Source: Roseobacter sp.
Lineage (GTDB): Bacteria > Pseudomonadota > Alphaproteobacteria > Rhodobacterales > Rhodobacteraceae
Reading direction: 5' to 3'
Length of the DNA: 64,000 nucleotides
Assembly: GCA_015665415.1 (NCBI GenBank)
Contig: JADFAE010000004.1
Span: 62,001-126,000 of the forward strand
Shown: positions 42,781 through 51,059 of the stretch, in pieces
Position numbering within the stretch: position 1 is the stretch's first letter
How the letters are laid out: each line of letters begins with the position of its first letter
Program-made: the position numbers and the translations under genes
The notes under the pieces: model-generated
Database searches by the model: none
The model's input: only the letters and a program-made list of their open reading frames with translations
What the model was told of the DNA's origin: nothing

Positions 42781-44139
42781 CTATCTATTGGGCAGCAGGA
42801 TCAGCGCCAGGTCAGGAACCAGGGCAACCAGTATCCAGACGCTAATCAAAGCCGCAAGGTAGGGCACGGTATAGCGCAGCAGGCGAAAGTAGGGAACGCC
42901 CGTCACACCGGATGCGACATAGAGGTTGAGCCCGTAGGGTGGCGTGATAAAGCCAATCGAGGCCCCCACCAGAAAGATTACGGAGAAATGGATCGGATCG
43001 ATCCCCACCGAGGCCGCAATGGGTGCGAGGATTGGTGCGAGGATGATGGTCACTGGCAGGCTTTCCAAGACCATGCCAGAGAAGAAAACTATGACCATCG
43101 AGGTGAAGAGGACCGCATGGTAGCCCCCCATTGAGGTAACAAAATCACCAATGGTCTGCTGCGCCCCCAGCAGCGACAGGATCTGCTGCATCACCACAGA
43201 GATCGCAATCAAGGGGGCCAAAATACCAGTGATCTGGGCTGAACGAACCACAACTGATGGGATCTGCGGGATGGTAAAGCCTTCGACCACCAGCATCTCG
43301 GCGTAGGATTTTTCGGATATTGACTTATCCTTACGCGATCCCATGATCCGGTTGAGCGGATAGCTCACCAGCCCGGCGATGACACAGAAGCCAACGGTCA
43401 CGCCTGCCGCCTCAGTCGGAGAGAACTTGCCTGTGTAGATGCCCCAGAGCACCAGACCGATGGCAAAGAAACCAAGCCAAGCTCCAAAGGCTGTCTTCAA
43501 GACCCGGCTCATTTGCAACGGGATCAGATGGCCCCAACCGTTGATCCGGCAAATCACCCAGCAGGCCAGCTGCATGCCAATGACCATCAGCGCTCCGGGG
43601 AGGATGCCGGCCACAAACAGCTCTGAGATTGGCAGGTTCAACAGGAAGCCGTAGACGATGAAGATGATTGAGGGCGGGATAATGATCCCCACTGTACCGC
43701 CCGCCGCCGCCGTGGCAGCAGAGAACCGCTCATCATAGCCACCTTTGACCATTTCGGGGTGTAGCATTGACCCGATAGTAGCGGTGGTGGCCGAGTTCGA
43801 GCCGGAAATCGCTGCGAACAGCCCACAGGCCCCGAGGGCCGCCATAGCGAGTCCGCCGCGCAGCCAGCCAAGGCAGGCATAGGCGAAATCGGATAATCGC
43901 CGAGCAATTCCCGACTGGTTGATCAAATCCCCCGTGAGGATGAACAGTGGCATCGCCAAAAGGGCAAAGCCCTTGTTGAAGACGTTCAGCAGCTCGGCCC
44001 CCATATTGTCGAGCGTCAGCCCCAGCACAAAGGAGCAGCCAATCACCCAATAGGCGATGACCAGCAGCACTGGCACGCCAAGCATGAACAAGAATGTGAC
44101 CCCAAGCGAGATCAAGGTGACCCAGGAACCGTCAGTCAT
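42781..44139 (-). CDS. dctM: TRAP transporter, large permease subunit (DctM)
   Basis: A 452-residue DctM-type permease with about 12 helices and conserved stretches GGLAMAALGACGLFAAISGSNSATTATIGSM, ATAAAGGTVGIIIPPSIIFIVYGF and GFITPPYGLNLYVASGVTG. It forms the sodium-driven channel of the second TRAP system in the window. Its start overlaps the dctQ stop (position 44139 shared), so translation is coupled. A short hydrophilic insert with KDKSISEKSYAEML is unusual for the core family but does not break the frame. Substrate unknown. Confidence 0.94.
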   Translation of the reverse strand: MTDGSWVTLISLGVTFLFMLGVPVLLVIAYWVIGCSFVLGLTLDNMGAELLNVFNKGFALLAMPLFILTGDLINQSGIARRLSDFAYACLGWLRGGLAMAALGACGLFAAISGSNSATTATIGSMLHPEMVKGGYDERFSAATAAAGGTVGIIIPPSIIFIVYGFLLNLPISELFVAGILPGALMVIGMQLACWVICRINGWGHLIPLQMSRVLKTAFGAWLGFFAIGLVLWGIYTGKFSPTEAAGVTVGFCVIAGLVSYPLNRIMGSRKDKSISEKSYAEMLVVEGFTIPQIPSVVVRSAQITGILAPLIAISVVMQQILSLLGAQQTIGDFVTSMGGYHAVLFTSMVIVFFSGMVLESLPVTIILAPILAPIAASVGIDPIHFSVIFLVGASIGFITPPYGLNLYVASGVTGVPYFRLLRYTVPYLAALISVWILVALVPDLALILLPNR

Positions 44140-44807
44140 CAGATATCTCCCCCGATCACAGCCTGTTTGATAAGCGGCGCCCCAGAGCGCCAGTTCGCCA
44201 GATCCTCAAAGAGGTTTTCAAACACCCGCGCCACCATCAGCACAAAAGACATCGGCGCCGTGATCAGGAACCACCACTGCATGACATTGTCAGTGCCCAG
44301 CACGATCTGGAAATTTGACGCCGACAGCGCCGTCATCCGCGTGGTGGTGACCAGCACGATCACCGCAAAAACAAACCACAAAACCGCATCCAGCATCAGG
44401 CAGGCCAATTGCCCTCCACGCGGCATCATGGTTCGGAACTCAGCAAAGCTGAGGTGGGTCCGCAACCGCACATTAAAGGCTGCCCCAAACCAAGCCATGA
44501 TCATGAACAATAGCGGTGGTATGGTGGTCGACCAGGGCTGCTGATTGGAAAAAATGAAACGATCAATGACGCCCCAAAATATGATAAAGGCAATCGCCAG
44601 ATAGCTGTAGACCATCACCGTGCGCTCAAGATGCCGATCCAACCAGGGCAGCAGCTTGTAGGTCCACAGCATGATCAAACCGCTCAGCGCGGTGGCAATT
44701 GTTCCAAAGACCCAGGCGCCTTCGGTTTTAAGCGCATTGCGGATTTCCCAGCTGTCTTGCGACATGAATGCACCAAATATGTCGCTGATCTCAGACCAGA
44801 GTCCCAT
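44139..44807 (-). CDS. dctQ: TRAP transporter, small permease subunit (DctQ)
   Basis: The 222-residue product has four predicted membrane helices. The segment TIPPLLFMIMAWFGAAFNVRLRTHLSFAEF corresponds to the family's conserved cytoplasmic-loop motif. It is longer than the usual ~170-190 residues because of an N-terminal part (MGLWSEISDIFGAFMSQDSWEI...). I choose the ATG at 44807, which has GGGAGGAAGAG just upstream; the open frame reaches 44876 without such a site. It pairs with the DctM below and lies 96 nt after the binding-protein gene. Confidence 0.9.
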   Translation of the reverse strand: MGLWSEISDIFGAFMSQDSWEIRNALKTEGAWVFGTIATALSGLIMLWTYKLLPWLDRHLERTVMVYSYLAIAFIIFWGVIDRFIFSNQQPWSTTIPPLLFMIMAWFGAAFNVRLRTHLSFAEFRTMMPRGGQLACLMLDAVLWFVFAVIVLVTTTRMTALSASNFQIVLGTDNVMQWWFLITAPMSFVLMVARVFENLFEDLANWRSGAPLIKQAVIGGDI

Positions 44808-44903
44808 CTCTTCCTCCCTGTTGTCCGCCGGGTCGCGCCGGTACATTGGACAAGTGAGATCGGCGCGCAGATGCACGCCGATCCTTGATCGTCTTGCTTG
44901 TGA

Positions 44904-46136
44904 TTAGGACTTCCACCAGCGCCGGGGTTCGACGTTTTCTGGCTTCATGTCTTTAGGAACCTGACGGGCAATGTCATAGATTTCCTGATAGGTGTCGATG
45001 CCACCGGCCCAGCCGTTCAGGCGTTCGCGCCACTGCTCCCAAAGCTGTGGTTGGAACTCTGGCGAACACATTTCCTCAGCCATTTTGATCTGGTCATCAG
45101 CAAGGAATGCATTGCGCACGTTGTTTTCGGCAAAGATCGTACCCGGCATTTGTGGGTCAGAATGACCAACGGTCTTGATCAGCGCCGCCTCGTTGGCTGC
45201 CTGCACATGGGTTTGGGCCCAATAGGCGCTTTCCATAACCGCATCCTGCAAGTAGCCCTCAAGGCCATCAAAAACAGAGGCGCTCATCGAGGTGTGTTCA
45301 GTGCCGCAGAAGAATTTCAGATCCACTGACTGGCTGACCACTGGCGACATATTGGCATAGGCAACAGCCGAGGCCCAGGTCTCGGCGCCGTCAATCAACC
45401 CCTGTTTCAGACCATCCAGAGTTTCTTCCCAGGCGACCGGCACCGGGTTTAGGTTCAGCGCTTGCATGGCAATCCGGCCAAGCTGAGTACCGGTTACCCG
45501 GTTCTTGGTTCCAAACAGCTGCTCCAGCTTGGTCACGGTTGGCTTGTCTTCCCAGCCCAGCCCCAGCTGAATGCCGCGCAGCTCACAATGGCTGAACAGG
45601 AATTTCAGCCCATGTCGTTTTTCCAGCGGATCCCGCAGGATGCGCTGCGACTCGGGACTGTAGAGGAAATGATACTGCGAAGCCCGACCGGGGAACATAT
45701 AGGCGTAGTCGAGCACGTTCAGATAGGGTGCTCCGCCTGCCGAGTTCTGGGTCGAGGCGGCATAGATATCCACGATTCCCTGCTGGGTTTTCTCCACGCA
45801 AGATGTCTGACCACAGATCTGGTTGTTGCCAATAAATTCAATCCGAATTTCGCCATCCGTACGGCTTTCCAGATCGCGGGCAAACTCCAGCGCACCAGCG
45901 CGTTCAATCAGCAGATTCTGGGCGTTAAACCCGGATGCACCAAACTTTAGCGTGTGCTTAGCGGGCTTAGTAAACCGCTTCTCATAGGTTGATTCCGCAG
46001 CGGATGCGAGATTGGCCAGGCTCATGGCCCCTCCAAACCCCCCCGCCGCCAAAAGTGTCGAGCTCATACCGTAACGGCCAGCAACCCGGAACAGGTCCCG
46101 CCGCGAGATATGATGAAGATTCTCCTTGAGTCCCAT
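44904..46136 (-). CDS. dctP: TRAP transporter substrate-binding protein with Tat signal
   Basis: A 410-residue periplasmic receptor, longer than common DctP proteins. The N-terminus carries a twin-arginine signal, SRRDLFRVAG, followed by a hydrophobic, Gly/Ala-rich segment, so export in folded form through Tat is expected. Conserved receptor features include GIVDIYAASTQNSAGGAPYLN, GRIAMQALNLNPVPVAW and LKQGLIDGAETWASAVAYANM. It is first in its operon and divergent from the GMC oxidoreductase gene, which suggests that the ligand is an alcohol or carboxylate handled by that enzyme. A Shine-Dalgarno-like GGGAGGAAG precedes the ATG. Confidence 0.92.
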   Translation of the reverse strand: MGLKENLHHISRRDLFRVAGRYGMSSTLLAAGGFGGAMSLANLASAAESTYEKRFTKPAKHTLKFGASGFNAQNLLIERAGALEFARDLESRTDGEIRIEFIGNNQICGQTSCVEKTQQGIVDIYAASTQNSAGGAPYLNVLDYAYMFPGRASQYHFLYSPESQRILRDPLEKRHGLKFLFSHCELRGIQLGLGWEDKPTVTKLEQLFGTKNRVTGTQLGRIAMQALNLNPVPVAWEETLDGLKQGLIDGAETWASAVAYANMSPVVSQSVDLKFFCGTEHTSMSASVFDGLEGYLQDAVMESAYWAQTHVQAANEAALIKTVGHSDPQMPGTIFAENNVRNAFLADDQIKMAEEMCSPEFQPQLWEQWRERLNGWAGGIDTYQEIYDIARQVPKDMKPENVEPRRWWKS

Positions 46137-46161
46137 GGTCTTCCTCCCTAAATGATCATTA

Positions 46162-46180
46162 TTGAGACGTTTTATCTCAA
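46162..46180. promoter_or_regulatory. Candidate IclR operator between dctP and GMC gene
   Basis: TTGAGA-CGTTTTA-TCTCAA is a perfect 6-bp inverted repeat in the 110-nt divergent promoter. A second short palindrome, ATGCA-ACC-TGCAT, lies at 46199-46211. Co-location with an iclR gene in the same operon makes it a candidate operator; this is inference. Confidence 0.55.
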
Positions 46181-46246
46181 AAAAAGCTAGCTCAATTCAT
46201 GCAACCTGCATAGACTTTTTTTCGTGAGCAACTGGAGGGACGAGTT

Positions 46247-47872
46247 TTGGAGGCTGATTTTATCATCGTGGGCGCAGGTTCGGCGGGCTGTGTTATCGCC
46301 AATCGGCTGAGCGCAGACCCTAGTAAAAAGGTGATCCTGCTCGAGGCTGGCGGGCGTGATATCAACCCTTGGATCCACATCCCCGTTGGGTACTTCAAAA
46401 CCATTCACAACCCAAAGGTGGACTGGTGTTACAAGACAGAACCAGACCCGGGCCTGAATGGTCGATCAATCGAGTGGCCCAGAGGAAAAGTGCTGGGTGG
46501 ATCTTCTTCGCTCAATGGATTGCTCTATGTGCGCGGACAGTCACAGGACTATGATCGCTGGCGACAAATGGGCAATGAGGGCTGGGGTTGGGATGATGTT
46601 CTACCTCTGTTCAAACGCAGCGAAAACAACGAACGCGGCGGCGATCCCTTTCATGGTGATCAGGGTGAGCTTTCTGTATCAAACATGCGCATTCAACGCC
46701 CCATTACTGATGCCTGGGTTGCTGCGGCGCAGGCTGCTGGCTACAAGTTCAACCCCGATTACAACGGCACCGATCAGGAAGGTGTTGGCTTCTTCCAGCT
46801 CACGGCTCGCAATGGGCGGAGGTGTTCTTCGGCAGTGGCGTTTTTGAACCCGATCAAATCACGGCCAAACCTGCAAATCATTACCCACGCTCATGTGCAG
46901 CGTGTTGATTTAGAAGGAAAGCGCGCAATTGGCGTTGCCTATAAAGACCGAGCCGGTGACACGCATGTCATCAAAGCAAATCGTGAAGTAATCCTCTCTG
47001 GCGGGGCAATTAACTCGCCACAAATCCTGATGCTTTCCGGCATTGGTGAAGCTGAGCATCTGGCAGAACATGGTATCAAGACGGTTGTTGACTTGCCCGG
47101 TGTCGGCAAGAATATGCAGGATCACTTGCAGGCCCGACTGGTCTATAAATGCAACGAGCCAACCCTAAATGACGAGGTCAGCTCACTCCTGGGGCAAGCA
47201 AAGATAGGGCTGAAATATCTGATGTTCAGGGCTGGTCCCATGACCATGGCCGCCAGTCTGGCCACCGGGTTCCTCAAAACGCGCCCTGAGTTGGAAACCC
47301 CTGACATTCAGTTCCACGTCCAGCCACTTTCAGCGGAAAACCCTGGCAAAGGCGCTGACAAATTCTCCGCTTTCACCATGTCGGTCTGCCAGCTTCGCCC
47401 CGAATCTCGTGGCGAAATCCGATTGAATTCAAGTGATCCCAGAGTCTATCCAAAAATCATCCCCAATTACCTCTCAACCCAAACAGATTGTCAGACGGTG
47501 GTCGATGGGGTGAACATCGCTCGAAGGATTGCGCAACATGCTCCCTTAAAGTCAAAAATATCGGAAGAGTTTCGCCCTCATGCAGATCTAGACATGGATG
47601 ACTATGAGGCAACACTGGATTGGGCACGCAACAATACTGCCTCAATCTACCATCCCACCGGTACCTGTAAGATGGGTCAGTCCGGTCAAGCGGTTGTTGA
47701 TGCTCAGCTACGGGTGCACGGAATTTCAGGGTTGCGCGTTGCCGACTGTTCGATCATGCCAGAGATTGTCAGCGGCAATACCAACGCCCCTGCCATCATG
47801 ATTGGCGAAAAAGCCAGCGTGCTTATTGCACAAGCGCATAAGACACAAAGTTTGGGCAAGGGCGGGAGTTGA
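46247..47872 (+). CDS. GMC-family FAD-dependent oxidoreductase (choline dehydrogenase-like), TTG start
   Basis: The 541-residue flavoenzyme oxidises an alcohol to the aldehyde. The FAD-binding motif FIIVGAGSAGCVIANRLS starts at residue 5, and the GMC signature WPRGKVLGGSSSLNGLLYVRG follows. The catalytic pair is visible: His469 in IYHPTGTCKMG and Asn513 in SGNTNAPAIM. The frame begins with TTG at 46247. GGAGGG lies 8 nt upstream and the FAD motif comes only four residues later, so this rare start is the only sensible one. It diverges from the TRAP operon and probably acts on the imported compound or its product. Confidence 0.93.
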   Translation: MEADFIIVGAGSAGCVIANRLSADPSKKVILLEAGGRDINPWIHIPVGYFKTIHNPKVDWCYKTEPDPGLNGRSIEWPRGKVLGGSSSLNGLLYVRGQSQDYDRWRQMGNEGWGWDDVLPLFKRSENNERGGDPFHGDQGELSVSNMRIQRPITDAWVAAAQAAGYKFNPDYNGTDQEGVGFFQLTARNGRRCSSAVAFLNPIKSRPNLQIITHAHVQRVDLEGKRAIGVAYKDRAGDTHVIKANREVILSGGAINSPQILMLSGIGEAEHLAEHGIKTVVDLPGVGKNMQDHLQARLVYKCNEPTLNDEVSSLLGQAKIGLKYLMFRAGPMTMAASLATGFLKTRPELETPDIQFHVQPLSAENPGKGADKFSAFTMSVCQLRPESRGEIRLNSSDPRVYPKIIPNYLSTQTDCQTVVDGVNIARRIAQHAPLKSKISEEFRPHADLDMDDYEATLDWARNNTASIYHPTGTCKMGQSGQAVVDAQLRVHGISGLRVADCSIMPEIVSGNTNAPAIMIGEKASVLIAQAHKTQSLGKGGS

Positions 47873-48259
47873 ACGACAGAAATAAGTCAGCAGCTCTACT
47901 TGAGTGGGCAAGCCTTCGGCGGTTTGTCCGGTTAGCTCCGGATCTCCGACTGACCGCAACCAAAAAATACGCCCCTTAGATCGAACAACGTTCCCGATCC
48001 CCGCTTATAAGGCGAGCCCTGATTTTGCAAAGTGCGCTCGCTGGGCACGACTGCCCCTAGTACGGGTAGCAACGGCGTTGATACAAAACCAAAGCGATAC
48101 AACGACCGCTTTCGGGTAAGCGCCCCCCAGATCTCGCAACTGTTGCGTTGGTGATACCTACTCTATTCCCATGACCGCTCCGGGCTGAAAACGGGTGCTA
48201 GCGCCAAATGAGGTTGAAATGCTAGCTTTAGCGGTGACACCCACCTAGGGAGCACAACA
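47873..48259. other. 387-nt gap without a supported gene
   Basis: No coding frame, RNA gene or terminator with a clear T-run is seen. The stretch lies between the GMC gene and a possible short gene. It contains GC-rich, partly symmetrical sequence (for example GGGGCAGTCGTGCCC on the minus strand near 48040-48055) that I cannot assign. Confidence 0.5.
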
Positions 48260-48487
48260 ATGGCCAAACTGAAACCCATTCGGGAGCGCGCCGCTCGCGC
48301 TTTGTGCAAGTTGGAAGGCCTTGAACCAAACATAACAATGGAAGGCGCGCCCATGTGGCGCTCTTTCCTGCCGGAAGGCACCACAGTTCTAAGAGTAATG
48401 CTACGGCCCCAAGGTTGGGAAGAATTGAAGGGCGTGCCCCAGGAGCGTGGCTTCGAGCAGTTTAAAACCCCTTTAAACGACCTTTAA
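48260..48487 (+). CDS. Possible small protein (75 residues), unknown
   Basis: The ATG at 48260 has GGGAG 10 nt upstream and opens a 75-codon frame: MAKLKPIRERAARALCKLEG, then PNITMEGAPMWRSFLPEGTTVLRVMLRPQGWEEL and a C-terminal FKTPLNDL. The composition looks protein-like, with a basic N-terminus and no membrane helix, but I do not recognise a family. It stands alone in a 955-nt stretch otherwise without genes, just before the repeated GAAGTGTCCC element. It may be a real small gene or a chance frame. Confidence 0.4.
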   Translation: MAKLKPIRERAARALCKLEGLEPNITMEGAPMWRSFLPEGTTVLRVMLRPQGWEELKGVPQERGFEQFKTPLNDL

Positions 48488-48546
48488 AGACAGCCGCTGC
48501 TGGACATTTTAAACGGTTCGGGATGCGCTATAAGTGAGTTTGAAAT

Positions 48547-48709
48547 GGGAAGTGTCCCGTACTGCAATGCGAAGTGTCCCAAACTCACCTCGAAATTAGC
48601 ACCAACGGCGGGTGGCCACGGGTCCAGTTCTGACATAGAAAACAGCGTGTTCGTCAAGAAAAAATTTGCTGCACTGGGAAGTGTCCCGCACTGCAAAACG
48701 AAGTGTCCC
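48547..48709. repeat. Duplicated 34-bp element with four GAAGTGTCCC boxes
   Basis: Two copies of a 34-nt element, 48547-48580 and 48676-48709, match at about 31 of 34 positions, 129 nt apart. Each has two direct GAAGTGTCCC boxes (48549, 48571, 48678, 48700) exactly 22 nt apart, and the first box of each begins GGGAAGTGTCCC. The arrangement resembles multiple terminal repeats of a transposon or a binding-site array. No transposase gene is adjacent. Confidence 0.75.
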
Positions 48710-48827
48710 GCTACACCCGCTACATTCTTGCAGGATTGGTTTGCAGCCAAGCAGGTTGCCCTAGCGCCTGCAGGCAGGTATTAAATTAACAACCGTTCAA
48801 TTCACACCGCGCCAGGGAGGACACGAC

Positions 48828-49973
48828 GTGGATTTCGCTTTGACCGAGGAACAGACCGCGATTTTTGATATGGCTCATGCGTTTGGCCAAGACAATATCG
48901 CACCTTTTGCACGCCAGTGGGAAGCCGAAGGCACCATTCCCAAAGAGCTTTGGCCGCGTGTGGGAGAGCTGGGCTTTGGCGGGCTCTACGTCAGCGAAGA
49001 AACCGGCGGCTCGGCGCTCAGCCGTCTGGATGCCACCCTGGTGTTTGAGGCCCTGTCGATGGCCTGCCCTTCGGTGGCCGCCTTTTTGTCGATCCACAAC
49101 ATGTGCGCCAAGATGCTGGACAGTTTTGCCAGCGACGAGATGAAGGCGCGCATCATGCCGGACGTGCTCTCGCTCAACACCGTACTCAGCTACTGCCTGA
49201 CCGAACCTGGATCTGGCTCTGATGCCGCCGCGCTGAAGACCCGCGCGGAGAAGACCAATGAGGGTTATACCCTCAACGGCAACAAGGCCTTTATCTCTGG
49301 TGGTGGCTATTCGGATGCCTATGTCTGCATGGTCCGTACCGGCGAAGATGGCCCCAAAGGCATCTCCACCGTCTATGTCGAAGACGGCACCCCCGGTCTG
49401 TCCTTTGGCGGCCAGGAGATCAAGATGGGCTGGAAAAGCCAGCCAACCTCGCAGGTGCAGTTCGACGACTGCAAGATCCCGGCCAACAATCTGGTGGGCG
49501 ACGAGGGCCAGGGCTTCAAATATGCCATGATGGGGCTGGATGGCGGCCGCTTGAACATCTCATCCTGTTCGCTGGGCGCGGCCCAAACCGCACTGAACCT
49601 GACCCTGCAATATATGTCCGAGCGCAAAGCTTTCGGCAAAAGCATCGACCAATTCCAGGGCCTGCAGTTCCGACTGGCGGATATGGAGATCGAGCTGCAG
49701 GCGGCGCGTGTGTTCTTGCGCCAGGCGGCGTGGAAACTGGATCAGGGTGCGCCTGATGCCAGCAAACACTGCGCCATGGCCAAGAAGTTTGTCACCGAGG
49801 CAGGCTCTAGAATTGTAGACCAATGCCTGCAGCTGCATGGCGGCTATGGCTATCTGGCGGATTATGGCATCGAAAAGCTGGTGCGTGACCTGCGGGTGCA
49901 TCAGATCCTTGAGGGCACCAACGAGATCATGCGGGTGATCGTCGCACGCCACCTGCTGGCTGAGACCCGCTGA
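48828..49973 (+). CDS. Acyl-CoA dehydrogenase (isobutyryl-CoA dehydrogenase-like)
   Basis: The 381-residue FAD enzyme forms the 2,3-enoyl-CoA. Family motifs: YCLTEPGSGSDAAALKTRAE, KAFISGGGYSDAYVCMVRTG, and the C-terminal QLHGGYGYLADYGIEKLVRDLRVHQILEGTNEIM, with catalytic-base candidate Glu362 in EGTNE. The gene starts with GTG at 48828; GGGAGG lies 8 nt upstream and no ATG is nearby. It is first of a three-gene set with a 3-hydroxyisobutyryl-CoA hydrolase-like gene and a 3-hydroxyisobutyrate dehydrogenase gene, so valine degradation (isobutyryl-CoA to methacrylyl-CoA) is the likely step. Confidence 0.92.
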   Translation: MDFALTEEQTAIFDMAHAFGQDNIAPFARQWEAEGTIPKELWPRVGELGFGGLYVSEETGGSALSRLDATLVFEALSMACPSVAAFLSIHNMCAKMLDSFASDEMKARIMPDVLSLNTVLSYCLTEPGSGSDAAALKTRAEKTNEGYTLNGNKAFISGGGYSDAYVCMVRTGEDGPKGISTVYVEDGTPGLSFGGQEIKMGWKSQPTSQVQFDDCKIPANNLVGDEGQGFKYAMMGLDGGRLNISSCSLGAAQTALNLTLQYMSERKAFGKSIDQFQGLQFRLADMEIELQAARVFLRQAAWKLDQGAPDASKHCAMAKKFVTEAGSRIVDQCLQLHGGYGYLADYGIEKLVRDLRVHQILEGTNEIMRVIVARHLLAETR

Positions 49974-50015
49974 AGGCGGTAAAACACCTCCAATCCCGGT
50001 CAAAGTGAGGCAACT

Positions 50016-51056
50016 ATGAGTGATATCGACATCCGCGTGACCGGTCTGGCCGGTCGCATCACCCTGACCCGTGGCAAAGCTCTGAATGCGCTGTCTTATG
50101 ACATGTGCATGGCCATCGACGCGGCCCTGCGCAGCTGGGCCAGGGATGAAGCCATCAAACTGGTTGTGATCGATGCAGAGGGCGACAAGGCCTTTTGTGC
50201 CGGCGGCGACATCGCCGAACTCTACGACACGGGCACGGCGGGCGACTACGCCTATTGTCAGCGGTTCTGGCGCGACGAATATCGCTTGAACGCCTATATT
50301 TTTGAATATCCCAAGCCGGTGGTCAGCTTCCTTCAAGGCTTTACCATGGGCGGCGGCGTCGGCATTGGCTGTCACGGCACGCATCGGGTGGTTGGTGACA
50401 GCAGCCAGATCGCCATGCCAGAAGTTGGCATTGGCCTCATTCCGGACGTTGGCGGCAGCCTGATGTTGGCGCTGGCACCGGGGCGGCTGGGCGAATATCT
50501 GGGCACCAGTGCCGGTCGGATGAAAGCAGCGGACGCGATCTATGCGGGCTTTGCCGATCTCTACATTCCCGAAGATCAATGGCCGGGCCTCATCGCGGAG
50601 CTGGAACAGCAGGCCGATCCCGCCATTCTGGAGGCGGCCGCCCGCCCTGCACCCGCGGGCAGCCTGGCGGCGCAACAAGAAGACATCGACCGCTGTTTTG
50701 CCGGAGAAACCCTGGACGACATCCTCAGCTTATTGCGGGCTGAGGACAGCGAGTTTGCCCGCAAGACCCTCAAGACGCTGGGGCGCAACGCCCCGCTAGC
50801 CATGGCCTGTACGGTCGAGCTGTTGCATCGGCTGCGTGGCAGCACCATCGGCATTCGCAAGGCGCTGGATCACGAGTATCGCTATACCCATCGTGCCATG
50901 GAGAAGGGTGATTTTCTCGAGGGTATCCGGGCCCAGATCATTGACAAGGACCGCCAGCCCAAGTGGCAATATGCGGACCAGAGTGTACCCACCTCCGCCG
51001 TCAGCCAGATGCTGATGCCGCTGGGGGCGCAAGCGCTGACTTTTGAGGAGGAGTGA
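50016..51056 (+). CDS. Enoyl-CoA hydratase/isomerase family, probable 3-hydroxyisobutyryl-CoA hydrolase
   Basis: A 346-residue crotonase-fold protein. The oxyanion-hole segments KAFCAGGDIAELYD and GFTMGGGVGIGCHGTHRVVGD are visible, followed by MPEVGIGLIPDVGGSL. The C-terminal extension with FLEGIRAQIIDKDRQPKW is typical of the HIBYL-CoA hydrolase (ECH_2) subgroup and longer than plain hydratases. The ATG at 50016 is 42 nt after the dehydrogenase gene, and the next gene starts 3 nt after the stop. Together they fit the valine pathway. Confidence 0.92.
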   Translation: MSDIDIRVTGLAGRITLTRGKALNALSYDMCMAIDAALRSWARDEAIKLVVIDAEGDKAFCAGGDIAELYDTGTAGDYAYCQRFWRDEYRLNAYIFEYPKPVVSFLQGFTMGGGVGIGCHGTHRVVGDSSQIAMPEVGIGLIPDVGGSLMLALAPGRLGEYLGTSAGRMKAADAIYAGFADLYIPEDQWPGLIAELEQQADPAILEAAARPAPAGSLAAQQEDIDRCFAGETLDDILSLLRAEDSEFARKTLKTLGRNAPLAMACTVELLHRLRGSTIGIRKALDHEYRYTHRAMEKGDFLEGIRAQIIDKDRQPKWQYADQSVPTSAVSQMLMPLGAQALTFEEE

Positions 51057-51059
51057 AGC

